Notes: generated by a model not told the origin, from the letters alone. A DNA stretch of 28,302 nucleotides from JACJYE01 sp964432875 (GCA_964432875.1 CAYSPJ010000066.1:1-28302), one strand, 5' to 3'. Shown: positions 13,305 to 22,016, numbered from the stretch's first letter. Translations and numbers: made by a program.

Positions 13305-16283
13305 ATGGAGAAATTAATTAAGGTAGCAAAAGAGTTAAATGTAGGGACCAGCACTATTGTTGAGCATCTCAGCAAGAAGGGTTTCGAAATTGAGAACAAG
13401 CCGACGGCGAAAGTGACGGACGAAATGTATAAGGAGTTGCTCAAAGAATTTCAGAAGTCTATTGCCATCAAAGAGCAAGCAGATCAACTCATCATCGGAG
13501 GAAGCCGTACAGCCCCTTCTGCTACCCCTGGCACTAGTAGAGAAAGGTTTGAAGCAGCCCATCCGCCTACTTCCAAGCCGGACTTGTCGGCGAAGGTGAA
13601 AACGGAAAGCCTGGCCTCCAAGCCAGAAGATGAAGGCGCTTTGGTTTTAGAGGATACTTCAGCGGAAGAAACACAACGGTCACGGACACACCAACACAAG
13701 CTAGTGGGCAAAATCGACTTGGGTAGCCGCTTTAAGCCTAAAAAGCCAGAGGAAAGCTCTCCTGCACCAACCAGCCAAGAGGAGGTGCCGCAACCGCAAC
13801 CCAAGAGCGAGCCCACTGCTGCCCCGGTTGCAAAGGAGCCTAAAGAAGTAAAGGCGCCGCAAGCTGAACTGCCAACACCCCCCGCAGAACCCGTGCAAGA
13901 GCCAGCAAAGGAAGAAAAGACAGAGGTACCCGCCTCGCAAGAAGCCCAGCCAGTAGAGGAAGCGCCCCGAACCGAGGCGGAAGCCCCGCAGGAAGAGGCC
14001 ATCATCGAAAAACCGGTGCCGGAAAAACCGAAAGAGGATGTGCTTACGCGTGCTGAAACGCCCGAATTGCGCGGCCTCAAAATCCTTGGCAAAATTGATG
14101 CCGATAAGTTAGAGAGGCCCAAGCGCAAGAAGAAAAAAGAGAAAAAGGAAAAAGAAGCGCCCAAGCCCGTCGTTGAGGAAAAAGCACGCAAACCTAAACC
14201 GGAGGAAACCCCAGCTGGCGTTAAAGAAGATGACGCTAGCAAGAAGCGCCGCCGCAAGCGTAAAAAAGTGGCCGCCCCCCCTGATAGCGGAGCAAGGACA
14301 GGTGCCGCCCCCGCAGCAGGCAAAAGACGCCCCACCGGCCGTGAAGATGAGGCTTCCAAAGAGGTCTCTCAAAAAGAAATTGAGGATAAAATCAAGGCCA
14401 CTATGGCCCGCCTTTCGGGCGGCGGGAAGAAAAAACGCCAGAAACAACGCCGCGATAACCGGGACCGCTTGCGCGAACGCCAGGAAATGCGCGAACAGGA
14501 AATGCACAGCGATAAGCTGCAGCTTACCGAGTTCGTCTCCGTCCAGGAATTGGCCAACCTCATGGATGTCCAGGTCACTGATGTAATCATGACCTGCCTC
14601 AACTTGGGGGTCATCGTTTCAATCAACCAGCGCCTTGATGCTGAAATCATCGAACTAGTCGCTGAAGAATTTGGCCATGAGGTTGAGTTCATCAGCATGG
14701 AAGAGCAGTTGGAAGATGAAGTTGAAATCATTGACGATCCCGAAGACCTGGAGCCCCGCGCGCCTATCGTCACGGTGATGGGGCATGTCGACCATGGTAA
14801 AACATCTTTGCTGGACCATATCCGCAAAGCTAACGTGGCTGGTGGAGAGGCCGGGGGCATCACGCAGCACATCGGTGCATATGAAGTGGTCGTCAATAAT
14901 AAAAAAATCACTTTCCTTGATACGCCTGGCCACGAAGCCTTCACGGCCATGCGTGCCCGCGGCGCCAAAGTGACCGATATCGCCGTCATCATCATTGCCG
15001 CGGATGACAGCATCATGCCGCAAACCAAAGAGGCCATCAGCCACGCCCAGGCGGCAAGTGTGCCCATCGTCTTCGCCATCAACAAGGTGGATAAGCCCGG
15101 TGCCGCACCCGAACGCATCAAACAGGAACTGGCTTCCATGAATTTGCTCGTGGAAGCCTGGGGAGGCAAGTACCAATCCCAGGATATCTCCGCCAAAACC
15201 GGCGAAGGCATTGATGAACTCTTGGAAAAAATATTGCTGGAGGCAGAAATCCTGGAGCTGAAGGCCAACCCCGAGCGCAAAGCACTGGGTACCGTGATTG
15301 AAGCCTCGTTGGATAAAGGCCGTGGTTATGTAACCAAAATGCTGGTGCAAACCGGCACCCTACAAATCGGCGACCCTATCGTGGCCGGTGAGCATTCTGG
15401 TAAAATCAAAGCGATGTTTAACGAAAGGGGTAAGCGCGTCAAAGAAGCTGGCCCCTCTACGCCAGTGCTGGTACTCGGCCTCAGCGGCGCCCCACAGGCT
15501 GGTGAGCGCTTTAAGGTGGAAAACTCAGAACAGGAGGCGCGCCAACTTGCTTCCAAACGCGCCCAAATCCTGCGCGAACAGGCCAACCGCGCTACCAAGC
15601 GCATCAGCCTCGATGAAATCGGCCGCCGTCTGGCGCTGGGCAACTTCCAGGAGCTCAACCTCATCGTTAAAGGCGACGTAGACGGCTCGGTGGAAGCACT
15701 TTCCGATTCACTCATCAAGCAGTCTATCGAAACCGTACAGGTCAACGTCATTCATAAGGCCGTGGGCCAGATCATCGAATCCGACGTACTGTTGGCTTCG
15801 GCTTCCGACGCCATCATCATCGGCTTCCAGGTGCGCCCCTCCTTGGGCGCGCGCAAGCTGGCCGAACGCGAGGGCGTCCAGATTAAATTGTACTCCATTA
15901 TCTACGAAGCCATCGATGAGGTGCGCGCGGCGATCGAAGGGATGTTGGAACCCACCAAAGAAGAGCGGATCCTCGGCCAGGTGGAAGTACGCGAGGTTTA
16001 CAAAATCAGCAAAGTGGGCACCGTCGCCGGTTGTTATGTGCAGGAAGGCAAGATTACCCGCAATACCAATATCCGCCTGATTCGGAATGGCATCGTGGTG
16101 TTCCCGACCCGGGAAGGCCAAATGGCGGAAATCTCCTCCCTCAAACGTTTCAAAGAGGACGTGCGCGAGGTGAAGTCTGGACTGGAGTGCGGTATCTCTA
16201 TCAAGAACTTTAACGACATCAAAGAAGGCGATGTGATTGAAGGGTTTGAAATCATCGAGATCAAGCAAAAATTGGCTAACTAG
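13305..16283 (+). CDS. infB: Translation initiation factor IF-2
   Basis: GTPase that brings initiator tRNA to the 30S subunit and promotes subunit joining. The 992-residue product starts with the IF2 N-terminal helix-turn-helix-like domain (KLIKVAKELNVGTSTIVEHL, about 1-55), then a long low-complexity linker (about 60-400) rich in Pro, Glu, Lys and Ala with strongly basic patches. A second conserved N-terminal domain (about 405-460) precedes the G domain with GHVDHGKT (493-500), DTPGHEAF, NKVD and SAKTGEG. The C-terminal beta-barrel and fMet-tRNA-binding domains follow to the end. The linker is long compared with the E. coli protein, as I recall is usual in Bacteroidota. ATG at 13305 is unambiguous. 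Confidence 0.98.
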   Translation: MEKLIKVAKELNVGTSTIVEHLSKKGFEIENKPTAKVTDEMYKELLKEFQKSIAIKEQADQLIIGGSRTAPSATPGTSRERFEAAHPPTSKPDLSAKVKTESLASKPEDEGALVLEDTSAEETQRSRTHQHKLVGKIDLGSRFKPKKPEESSPAPTSQEEVPQPQPKSEPTAAPVAKEPKEVKAPQAELPTPPAEPVQEPAKEEKTEVPASQEAQPVEEAPRTEAEAPQEEAIIEKPVPEKPKEDVLTRAETPELRGLKILGKIDADKLERPKRKKKKEKKEKEAPKPVVEEKARKPKPEETPAGVKEDDASKKRRRKRKKVAAPPDSGARTGAAPAAGKRRPTGREDEASKEVSQKEIEDKIKATMARLSGGGKKKRQKQRRDNRDRLRERQEMREQEMHSDKLQLTEFVSVQELANLMDVQVTDVIMTCLNLGVIVSINQRLDAEIIELVAEEFGHEVEFISMEEQLEDEVEIIDDPEDLEPRAPIVTVMGHVDHGKTSLLDHIRKANVAGGEAGGITQHIGAYEVVVNNKKITFLDTPGHEAFTAMRARGAKVTDIAVIIIAADDSIMPQTKEAISHAQAASVPIVFAINKVDKPGAAPERIKQELASMNLLVEAWGGKYQSQDISAKTGEGIDELLEKILLEAEILELKANPERKALGTVIEASLDKGRGYVTKMLVQTGTLQIGDPIVAGEHSGKIKAMFNERGKRVKEAGPSTPVLVLGLSGAPQAGERFKVENSEQEARQLASKRAQILREQANRATKRISLDEIGRRLALGNFQELNLIVKGDVDGSVEALSDSLIKQSIETVQVNVIHKAVGQIIESDVLLASASDAIIIGFQVRPSLGARKLAEREGVQIKLYSIIYEAIDEVRAAIEGMLEPTKEERILGQVEVREVYKISKVGTVAGCYVQEGKITRNTNIRLIRNGIVVFPTREGQMAEISSLKRFKEDVREVKSGLECGISIKNFNDIKEGDVIEGFEIIEIKQKLAN

Positions 16284-16479
16284 TGCCTGTCTTTATAGTC
16301 CGATAGCGGCCTTGCGCTCGGCCCGAAAATCCTCGACTTCAGCCTGGGCCCATCATCCCATGCTTCGTGCGTGGGGTCAGCTCCGGTTCGCAAGCCTTGC
16401 GCTCAAACGCTAAAGCCCAAGACACTAATTCATTCGCTTGATAAGGCGCGGTTTGTTCCGCCAGCAATGCAATATATAT
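16284..16479. other. Gap between infB and the next gene: no feature seen
   Basis: This 196-base stretch has no supported reading frame. The word GCCTTGCGCTC occurs twice (16309-16319 and 16394-16404), and GGCC-n8-GGCC could form a weak stem just after infB without a T-run. No TAnnTTTG box precedes the next gene. Confidence 0.5.
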
Positions 16480-16815
16480 ATGGATAACGAAATCATAGTG
16501 GCTACCGCCGGGCTCATCGTGCGAGACTTTGAGCTTAACCCACTGGAAGAAACTATCACCGAGGAGGAGCTGCTGGCTATGCTTTCGGCCCATATCGCCG
16601 AGCTAATCGAACATCAGTTAGAGTCGTTGCTCAGCACCCTATATCGCATGGATATTGACGAGCGCAAGGTGCATTTTGCCCTCTCCCCTTTTTGTGAGGA
16701 GCCGGCCAATATCGCTCTGGCCCGCCTGGTATTGGAGCGGCAAAAACAACGCGCTTTTACCAAAAAACATTATAAACAGGCAGATCTGGGGGATATGGAA
16801 GACCTGGCGTGGTAA
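16480..16815 (+). CDS. Small conserved protein of unknown function
   Basis: The 111-residue, mostly helical, acidic product starts MDNEIIVATAG at an ATG preceded by an AT-rich ATATAT run. The open frame reaches a TTG 14 codons upstream, which I reject. The central stretch LESLLSTLYRMDIDERKVHFAL and the later LARLVLERQKQRAFTKKHY resemble, from memory, a short protein common in Bacteroidota (LYRIDV-E-KV...A-LI-ERQ-QK) that has no assigned function. No signal peptide or membrane segment is present. It lies 56 bases before the flavin monooxygenase gene on the same strand, and the two may share a transcript, but a functional link is not evident. Confidence 0.8.
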   Translation: MDNEIIVATAGLIVRDFELNPLEETITEEELLAMLSAHIAELIEHQLESLLSTLYRMDIDERKVHFALSPFCEEPANIALARLVLERQKQRAFTKKHYKQADLGDMEDLAW

Positions 16816-16871
16816 CGGCATGGGCTTCAATAGGATGTTAGAAAACGAAACCAGCAAATAGCAACGATAAA

Positions 16872-18191
16872 ATGGCTCTTCCTTCTGTTTGTGTCATCGG
16901 CGCGGGCTGTTCGGGCCTGGCAGCAATCAAAAACCTCCGGCAAGCCGGGGTGCGCGACATTACCTGCTTTGAGCAAAATAATCAGGTAGGCGGCAATTGG
17001 ATATTCACCGCCGGCGAATCACATTCCAGCGTATGCGAAACCACGCATATCATCTCTTCGAAAAAACTATCGGAATTCGAGGACTTCCCCATGCCGGAGC
17101 ACTATCCCGATTACCCCTCCCACCGGCAGGTGCTCTCCTATTTTCAAAGCTATGCCCGCCATTTTGGGCTGGAGCAGCACATCCGCTTCAATACCACCGT
17201 AGCGAAAGCCGAAGAACTACCCGACAAGAAGTGGAAGGTCACGCTCCAGGATGGCGAAGTGCATTTTTTCGACTTCTTGCTCACCGCCAACGGGCATCAC
17301 TCGGTACCCCGTTGGCCGGACATCCCCGGTAAATACGAAGGTGATTACATCCATGCGCACCAATACAAGAGCAATGCTCCCTTTGCCGGCAAGCGCGTGC
17401 TCGTCATCGGGGTGGGCAATTCTGGTTGTGATTGTGCGGTGGAGATCAGCCGGGTAGCGGAATTCACCGCCATCAGCATGAGACGGCCCACTTATATCAT
17501 CCCCAAGTTTTTTCTCGGCAAGCCCACCGATACCTACAACAAGGGGTTGTCCAGGTTGCCTAAATTCCTGCAAACGCCCCTGCAACAGCTATCCCTGCGC
17601 ATCCAGGTGGGCGATTACCGCGACTATAAGCTGGAGCGCCCGGGCTATCCCGTCACGCGCTGCCACCCTACCCTCAATTCGGAATTGCTCTATCGCATCC
17701 GGCACGGCAAGGTGCACCCGCGCAAGGGCATCGAGCGCTTTGAAGGTAAACAAGTACATTTTACCGACGGGAAAGCCGAAAAATACGATGCCGTGGTGGC
17801 CGCCACCGGCTACAAAATCGCTTTCCCTTTCTTTGAAGATAGCTTCATCAACTTTGAGGAAGCCGACCGCATCCCCCTATACCTGCGCATGATCCACCCC
17901 GACCACCCCAGCCTCTTCATGATCGGGATGACCCAGCCCCAGGGCTGCATCTGGCCCTTGTCAGACATGCAAGCCAAGGTCGCTGCCAATTGCATTATGG
18001 GCCGCTGGGCCATCCCCGCCAACGTGCGGGAACTGGCCGAAGCGGAATGCGACGAGATCGAGCGGGATTTTATCCACACCAAGCGCCATAGCCTGGAGGT
18101 ACACTTCTTCCCCTTCTTGAACAAACTCAAAAGGCAGGTGCCGGCTTCGGCACCAAGCTGGCAGGGGGAGCAGGTATTGGCGCGGGGCTGA
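16872..18191 (+). CDS. Flavin-containing monooxygenase family protein
   Basis: FAD- and NADPH-dependent enzyme expected to oxygenate a nucleophilic nitrogen or sulfur atom, or to act as a Baeyer-Villiger-type oxygenase; the substrate is unknown. The 439-residue product has the FAD dinucleotide-binding motif GAGCSG (10-15) and the NADPH motif GVGNSG (180-185). The class signature with spacing F/Y-x-G-x3-H-x3-Y is met by Y155, G157, H161 and Y165 (YEGDYIHAHQY), and an ATGY motif lies near the C-terminal third (VVAATGYKIAFPFF). Length is typical for the family. No signal peptide. The C-terminal segment HSLEVHFFPFLNKLKRQVP is also usual in bacterial homologues. It stands between the small conserved protein and a 454-base gene-free gap. 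Confidence 0.93.
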   Translation: MALPSVCVIGAGCSGLAAIKNLRQAGVRDITCFEQNNQVGGNWIFTAGESHSSVCETTHIISSKKLSEFEDFPMPEHYPDYPSHRQVLSYFQSYARHFGLEQHIRFNTTVAKAEELPDKKWKVTLQDGEVHFFDFLLTANGHHSVPRWPDIPGKYEGDYIHAHQYKSNAPFAGKRVLVIGVGNSGCDCAVEISRVAEFTAISMRRPTYIIPKFFLGKPTDTYNKGLSRLPKFLQTPLQQLSLRIQVGDYRDYKLERPGYPVTRCHPTLNSELLYRIRHGKVHPRKGIERFEGKQVHFTDGKAEKYDAVVAATGYKIAFPFFEDSFINFEEADRIPLYLRMIHPDHPSLFMIGMTQPQGCIWPLSDMQAKVAANCIMGRWAIPANVRELAEAECDEIERDFIHTKRHSLEVHFFPFLNKLKRQVPASAPSWQGEQVLARG

Positions 18192-18645
18192 ACCATGAGA
18201 TAGCTGAAGGGGTAGGCTGGTTAGGTGCATCGGCCCGATGCTGGCGAAGGGGGCAGGAGGGGGCAGCCCGTTGCGGTCAAACAGATTATCCAGTGCGCTT
18301 GAAGAAGCTGGAGGTTTCCATATAAATCACCGCGATGTCTGGCTGGGAGATGTTTCAAGCAGAAGTTTTCAAAAGCGTAGGAGCTTCAGCTCTTGTAAGG
18401 CTTGGTTTGAACCTGCTTAACCCATTACATCTCCAGGTGATGGAGAAACGATTTGCTGCCCGAACGCCCGTTATGCCAAAAAGGTCTTCCCCGCCTGCCG
18501 ATGACGGAGACGAAATCTCAAAAGCCATCCTTTTAAAACCTTACCAAGTTATCTTAAGTAAGAGCAGCGTTATCTCAAGTAAGAACAGCGCGTACCGCAG
18601 GCAAAAAAAACCACACCATCAAACATCATCAAAATCAAAATAGCT
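18192..18645. other. Gene-free gap between the monooxygenase and lipoprotein genes
   Basis: This gap holds a GCATCG-GCC-CGATGC hairpin (18227-18241, no T-run) shortly after the monooxygenase stop codon and a two-unit tandem duplication at 18548-18589. One 102-codon open frame crosses it, but its composition and lack of similarity argue against a gene. Confidence 0.5.
18548..18589. repeat. Two-copy 21-bp tandem duplication
   Basis: Two adjoining 21-base units, 18548-18568 and 18569-18589, each begin GTTATCT and end CAGC, and differ at two positions. They lie 57 bases upstream of the small lipoprotein gene, where a duplicated site could bind a regulator, or may be a chance slippage product. 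Confidence 0.8.
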
Positions 18646-18915
18646 ATGAAGCCACTCGTTTCAACCCTTGCCCTGGCCGCTATGGCGGCGCTATTGAACG
18701 CCTGTTACGTACAGGTGCCGATATCGAATGCGCCATCGCAAAACAACCAGACCTATGAAGTTGCCTACCTCTTTGAACACGACGGCTGCAAAGTGTATCG
18801 CTTCCGCGATCAAGGCAATTGGGTCTATTTCACCAACTGCAGCGGTGAGGCGACGACCATGAAAAATGATACGACTTCCTTCCGGGTCATCACCAGCTCC
18901 AAGCGCGACGAGTAG
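18646..18915 (+). CDS. Small lipoprotein (DUF4884-like)
   Basis: The 89-residue product has a clear signal peptide and lipobox LLNAC with the lipidated cysteine at residue 20. The short mature part (YEVAYLFEHDGCKVYRFRDQGNWVYFTNCSGEAT) holds two cysteines that could pair, and resembles what I recall of DUF4884, a small Bacteroidota family of unknown function. The VYRF-D-G...VYFTNC-G pattern is the recognisable core. It has no close partner gene: the gaps on both sides exceed 400 bases. The ATG is the first in frame and is followed by a typical basic n-region (MKP). Confidence 0.75.
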   Translation: MKPLVSTLALAAMAALLNACYVQVPISNAPSQNNQTYEVAYLFEHDGCKVYRFRDQGNWVYFTNCSGEATTMKNDTTSFRVITSSKRDE

Positions 18916-19094
18916 CGCGCAGACAAGCAATTTAGAATTGCCCATGCCGCAAAATCTCTTGGTGTATTGGCTTTTCCCCCAAGAGCTTGGAGTATCCCTG
19001 TTCCTATAGAGTATGGTGCAGTTGGCCCCTTAAATGCTCGCCCGCATTTAGCAGGATGTCAGCGTTCGGGGCACGCGAAAATGGTTAATATATT

Positions 19095-19157
19095 GATTAT
19101 CAAGAAACTGCTTCTGTTTCAATCGGCCAGTTATTTAGTTCCGACAGCACTAGTGCC
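19095..19157. repeat. Dispersed intergenic repeat, copy 2
   Basis: Second copy of the repeat at 126-186, in the same orientation, starting GATTATCAAG and ending CAGCACTAGTGCC. Its last bases overlap the CTAG and first bases of the palindromic element that follows, so the element appears to have entered at the repeat's right-hand side. Confidence 0.8.
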
Positions 19158-19316
19158 CCATGAACGAAGTTGTTGACAGTTAAGCCGCCGCCATTTCGCC
19201 GTCAGGCAAGGCACGAAGAGGGAGCATAGCCAAAGCTACGCGACCGATGAGTAACGCAGCATGGCGGTGAAAGGGCAAGGCTTGGGCTGTCAAGAATTTC
19301 GTTCATGGGGCACTAG
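19150..19316. mobile_element. MITE-like palindromic element flanked by CTAG
   Basis: The two ends form an inverted repeat of 30 bases with three mismatches (19150-19179 against 19287-19316). Removing CTAG from both ends leaves a 159-bp core (19154-19312) with termini TGCCCCATGAACGAA and a candidate 4-bp target duplication CTAG at 19150-19153 and 19313-19316. Complementarity continues inward with gaps for about 25 more bases per arm, leaving a central part of about 50 bases. No coding capacity. This is the form of a non-autonomous miniature element. From memory, four-base YTAR duplications are described for IS701-type elements, but assignment is speculative. CTAG could also belong to the palindrome itself. 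Confidence 0.65.
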
Positions 19317-19450
19317 CAAGCCTGTTTGTTCAGTAGCTTGATGATCTGCACCCGCACGGGGTGGCACGGTGCCTTGACAAAAGCGGTCAGTTGCTGCTCG
19401 TCCTGGCTGTAATCTATGTCGGCTAAGGTTCGGGTAGAAGCGTAGAGCAC
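19313..19450 (-). pseudogene. 5' fragment of an ArsR-type transcriptional regulator
   Basis: On the minus strand an uninterrupted frame of 45 codons reads ...DIDYSQDEQQLTAFVKA, then PCHPVRVQIIKLLNKQAC, then stops. The stretch AFVKA-x-x-HPVRVQIIKLLN closely resembles the N-terminal helices of ArsR-family winged-helix repressors (usually ALGHPxR...I...L), with ALG replaced by APC. The frame ends exactly at the TAG formed by the CTAG border of the palindromic element; the DNA-recognition helix and C-terminal part are missing. No ATG is seen: the only in-frame starts are a GTG at 19450 or later non-ATG codons. I infer a broken gene interrupted by the element. No continuing half is recognisable beyond the element. 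Confidence 0.5.
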
Positions 19451-19628
19451 GTCTCACGAGTCTCGTCCCTGACTAAGCCATACCCCAGCGCTGAACCCCT
19501 TATGCCAGAGGGCTTGCGCTGAACTTATGATGAACTGCCCCAGCAAAACCCAAGCGATTCATCCCCTGGAATAGCATAGCTTGAATTCCAAGGGCTGAAC
19601 CGAGCAGCAGTTGAACTGTTCTTTCCAC

Positions 19629-20738
19629 ATGAAGCACTTCCAGAGGCTTGGCCTCACCCTATTATCCTTCTTTTTGACAGCCTTGGTTTTGCCGGCACAG
19701 CCCGCCGACACGGCGCGGCAGGAAAAGCTCTTGCAGAAGAGCAGCCTCATCGCCGTGCCCATCGTCTTTTACACGCCGGAGACCCGCTGGGCGGGTGGGG
19801 GGGCTGTTTTATATAGCTTCCGGTTTCGGGGGCAAGGCGAGCAGGGGCGGCCCTCGCAGGTGCAGCTGGGCGGGGCTTATACCCAAGAGCGGCAGGTGCT
19901 GCTCTACCTCCCTTTTCAGCTTTTTTTGCAAAACGAAGCCTGGCAAGCCTATGGCGAGCTGGGTTACTACCGCTACATCTATCAGTTCTTCGGGCTGGGC
20001 AACGACACGCGCAAAGCAGACCAAGAGAGCTACGATGCCATATTCCCCCGCCTGCGCCTGAACCTGCTGCGCCGCGTTGCGCCAGGGCACTACCTGGGCT
20101 TGCGCTACTGGTGGGATGACTATCGCATACCGCGCACCGACGAGGGGGGAATATTGGCCTCGGGCAGCCTTATCGGCAGTCGCGGCGGAGTCATCTCTGG
20201 CGCGGGCCTGGTATGGAACTACGAGGGGCGCGATCAGATTTTCTACCCCTCTAAGGGTTTCTGGACGGAGGCGGAACTATTCTTCAACCAGCGCGCCCTG
20301 GGGAGCGACTTCAATTTCAGCCGCTTTTCGCTCGATGCGGCAGCTTATTTTTCCCAAAGCCCCCGCCGGGTGCTGGCCTTGAATGCCTGGCTGGTTTTCA
20401 CTCAAGGGGAAGTGCCCTTCCAGCAATTGGCATTCATCGGCGGCCCCAAAAAGATGCGCGGCTACTTCGAGGGCCGCTTGCGCGACCATAATTTGTGGAT
20501 GGTACAGGCAGAGTATCGCCTGCTGTTGCCCGGCCGCTTCGGTGCGGCAGCCTTCGCCGGGCTGGGCGCCGTTTCGCCTGAGGTGGCTTCTTTTTTCCGG
20601 CAGGGCCTACACTATACCTACGGCGCTGGCCTGCGCTTTCGCCTCAGCAAAAACGACCACATCAATCTGCGCCTGGATGTGGCAGGTAATGGGCAAGGAG
20701 AGTTCTTTCCGTATCTGACGGTGCGGGAGGCATTTTGA
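19629..20738 (+). CDS. Omp85/BamA-like outer-membrane beta-barrel protein
   Basis: Predicted outer-membrane protein with a surface-antigen (D15/bacterial surface antigen) barrel. The 369-residue product has a Sec signal peptide (LTLLSFFLTALVLPAQP, cleavage near residue 24), then alternating aromatic-rich strands to the end and a C-terminal Phe (TVREAF), the usual barrel-end signal. The FIGGPKKMRGYFEGRLRDHN motif corresponds to the conserved GG..LRGY..G..RD loop of the Omp85 lid. POTRA domains are absent: only about 20 residues separate the signal peptide from the barrel. It is therefore not BamA itself but a barrel-only relative like those often found in Bacteroidota, of unknown substrate. 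I chose ATG 19629 rather than TTG 19611, because the signal peptide starts there. Confidence 0.88.
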   Translation: MKHFQRLGLTLLSFFLTALVLPAQPADTARQEKLLQKSSLIAVPIVFYTPETRWAGGGAVLYSFRFRGQGEQGRPSQVQLGGAYTQERQVLLYLPFQLFLQNEAWQAYGELGYYRYIYQFFGLGNDTRKADQESYDAIFPRLRLNLLRRVAPGHYLGLRYWWDDYRIPRTDEGGILASGSLIGSRGGVISGAGLVWNYEGRDQIFYPSKGFWTEAELFFNQRALGSDFNFSRFSLDAAAYFSQSPRRVLALNAWLVFTQGEVPFQQLAFIGGPKKMRGYFEGRLRDHNLWMVQAEYRLLLPGRFGAAAFAGLGAVSPEVASFFRQGLHYTYGAGLRFRLSKNDHINLRLDVAGNGQGEFFPYLTVREAF

Positions 20739-21013
20739 GCGGTAGCCTTGAATGGCGCAGAAAGAAGATCTGCCGCGCTCAGGATAGCATAGCTGCGGTG
20801 ATTCTTATTGTAACAATCCTGGTAAATCGAACCTGCTTGACACCCCCTTTTTTTCCCCTAGCGCCATATAAATTCCAAACAAACTGCATGCTTTGCCCTA
20901 AGCTAGCTCCCGCTTCGCTTCGTTGAGGCTTGATTTCGCTGTGCTCCATCCCGATTTCAATCCACTCTCCTGAGGCGTCCCGGGCGATTGTTAGCTCATG
21001 TTGTCCCCGGCTT
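20739..21013. other. Gap between the barrel and dioxygenase genes: nothing recognised
   Basis: The two flanking genes converge here. The stretch contains short G/C-rich simple words (CGCTTCGCTTCG) and a run of seven T residues at about 20845, but no stem next to it. An open frame on the minus strand has no recognisable product. Confidence 0.4.
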
Positions 21014-21958
21014 CTACCACCTCTTCCTCCCCAACAACCGCTCCCCCAATTCACTTAACTGAGCGGTAGGGTACCTGAGCTGCTCCCTCCGGCGCGGATC
21101 CCCCGGGAAGGCGTAGCCGGAAGGGGCGATCCGCTCTTGCCAGGATTGGATGCGCCATTCGAGCAGCTCCGCGTTATCCTCTTCGGCAGGCATCATGGCG
21201 ATGTACTGGGCGATGCGCACCTTGTCCTGGGAATGGTTGGGGCGGATGCCATGGGGCAGGGCACTGTGGAAGATCAGCAAGTCGCCTGCCTCCAGGGCTA
21301 CCTTGACGAATTGATCTTCCAAGCCGCTTACATCGGGCCGGAAGTAGTGCCAGCCGGGAGGTTGCGATTGCTTCCAGGTATCGTAGTTGCGGAACAGCCA
21401 GGGGATACACTGGAAGCCGCCCATGTTTTCGTCCAGCTGATCGGCCAGAGCCAGCACGCCCTGCACGTTTTGCGGCTTGGTCTCGGGATCGTAATCCCAG
21501 TGGATGAAGCCACGGTACTCGAAGCCCGGCCGCATCGGGAAGTTGAGGTTGGCCCGGTCGATGGTGACCCATAGCTTCTCGGTGCCCCAGACATCGACGA
21601 AGGCCTCATAAATGCGCGGCGTTTGGCGATTGTCCCACAGCAGTTGGTGGTTATAAACCTCCACCATGCCCGTGCCGGCCAGTTCCTTCATCTGGATTTC
21701 AGCGCGGGGCGGCGTGTACCAGCTCTCGGGATTGGCCGGGTCTTTTTCCTCAAACTCCCAGAGGAAGTCCGCCGTCGCCTGGGCCTGCTCGCGCGGGATG
21801 GCGTTTTTGACGACGACGTAGCCATTGTGCAGCCAGAAGGCCCATTGTGTTTCATCTAGCACCCGCAGAGGCTGGCCGTTGGAGCGGTCGTTCAGCTTTC
21901 GGATGCTGCTTTTTGGTACAGAAGGGTTGTTGCGCATGGTTTCGCTTGCTTTTTCCAT
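21014..21958 (-). CDS. Phytanoyl-CoA dioxygenase family protein
   Basis: Fe(II)/2-oxoglutarate-dependent dioxygenase, probably hydroxylating a small metabolite; the substrate cannot be read from the sequence. The 314-residue product has the iron ligands in FIHWDY (H153, D155) and the distal histidine in HSALPHG (H236), with the 2-oxoglutarate-binding arginine in KVRIAQY (R248). The N-terminal part has the family helix with LHNGYVVVKNAIPREQ. Length is normal. The open frame extends 84 codons upstream but runs through the PhoD-like remnant; the ATG at 21958 is preceded by a well-placed promoter, so I use it. The gene converges with the barrel gene and is alone on its strand. Confidence 0.92.
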   Translation of the reverse strand: MEKASETMRNNPSVPKSSIRKLNDRSNGQPLRVLDETQWAFWLHNGYVVVKNAIPREQAQATADFLWEFEEKDPANPESWYTPPRAEIQMKELAGTGMVEVYNHQLLWDNRQTPRIYEAFVDVWGTEKLWVTIDRANLNFPMRPGFEYRGFIHWDYDPETKPQNVQGVLALADQLDENMGGFQCIPWLFRNYDTWKQSQPPGWHYFRPDVSGLEDQFVKVALEAGDLLIFHSALPHGIRPNHSQDKVRIAQYIAMMPAEEDNAELLEWRIQSWQERIAPSGYAFPGDPRRREQLRYPTAQLSELGERLLGRKRW

Positions 21959-21984
21959 CGTCACAAAGGATTTAAAGCACTGCG

Positions 21985-22016
21985 TAAAGATAGAAAAAAG
22001 AGGGAGATGGGGCAAG
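21985..22016 (-). promoter_or_regulatory. Promoter of the dioxygenase gene
   Basis: On the minus strand CTTG (22016-22013) and TATCTTTA (21992-21985, seven of eight matches to TAnnTTTG) are 20 bases apart. Transcription would start near 21978, about 20 bases before the ATG at 21958. Confidence 0.5.

Noticed and set aside
13484..14359. Minus-strand open frame of 291 codons rich in Ser, Phe and Leu
   Set aside because: It is antisense to the low-complexity IF2 linker and reflects that composition.
18335..18643. 102-codon plus-strand open frame ahead of the small lipoprotein gene
   Set aside because: No recognisable domain, a tail made of the 21-bp duplication and a lysine/serine-rich run, and no supporting start signal.
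19317..19628. A second intact gene right of the palindromic element
   Set aside because: Only the truncated ArsR-like frame is recognisable; the rest up to 19628 has stops in all frames that I checked and short repeats of GCTGAAC only.
20779..21054. 91-codon minus-strand open frame next to the dioxygenase gene
   Set aside because: It overlaps the end of the dioxygenase gene, has a biased composition at its start and no similarity I can recognise.
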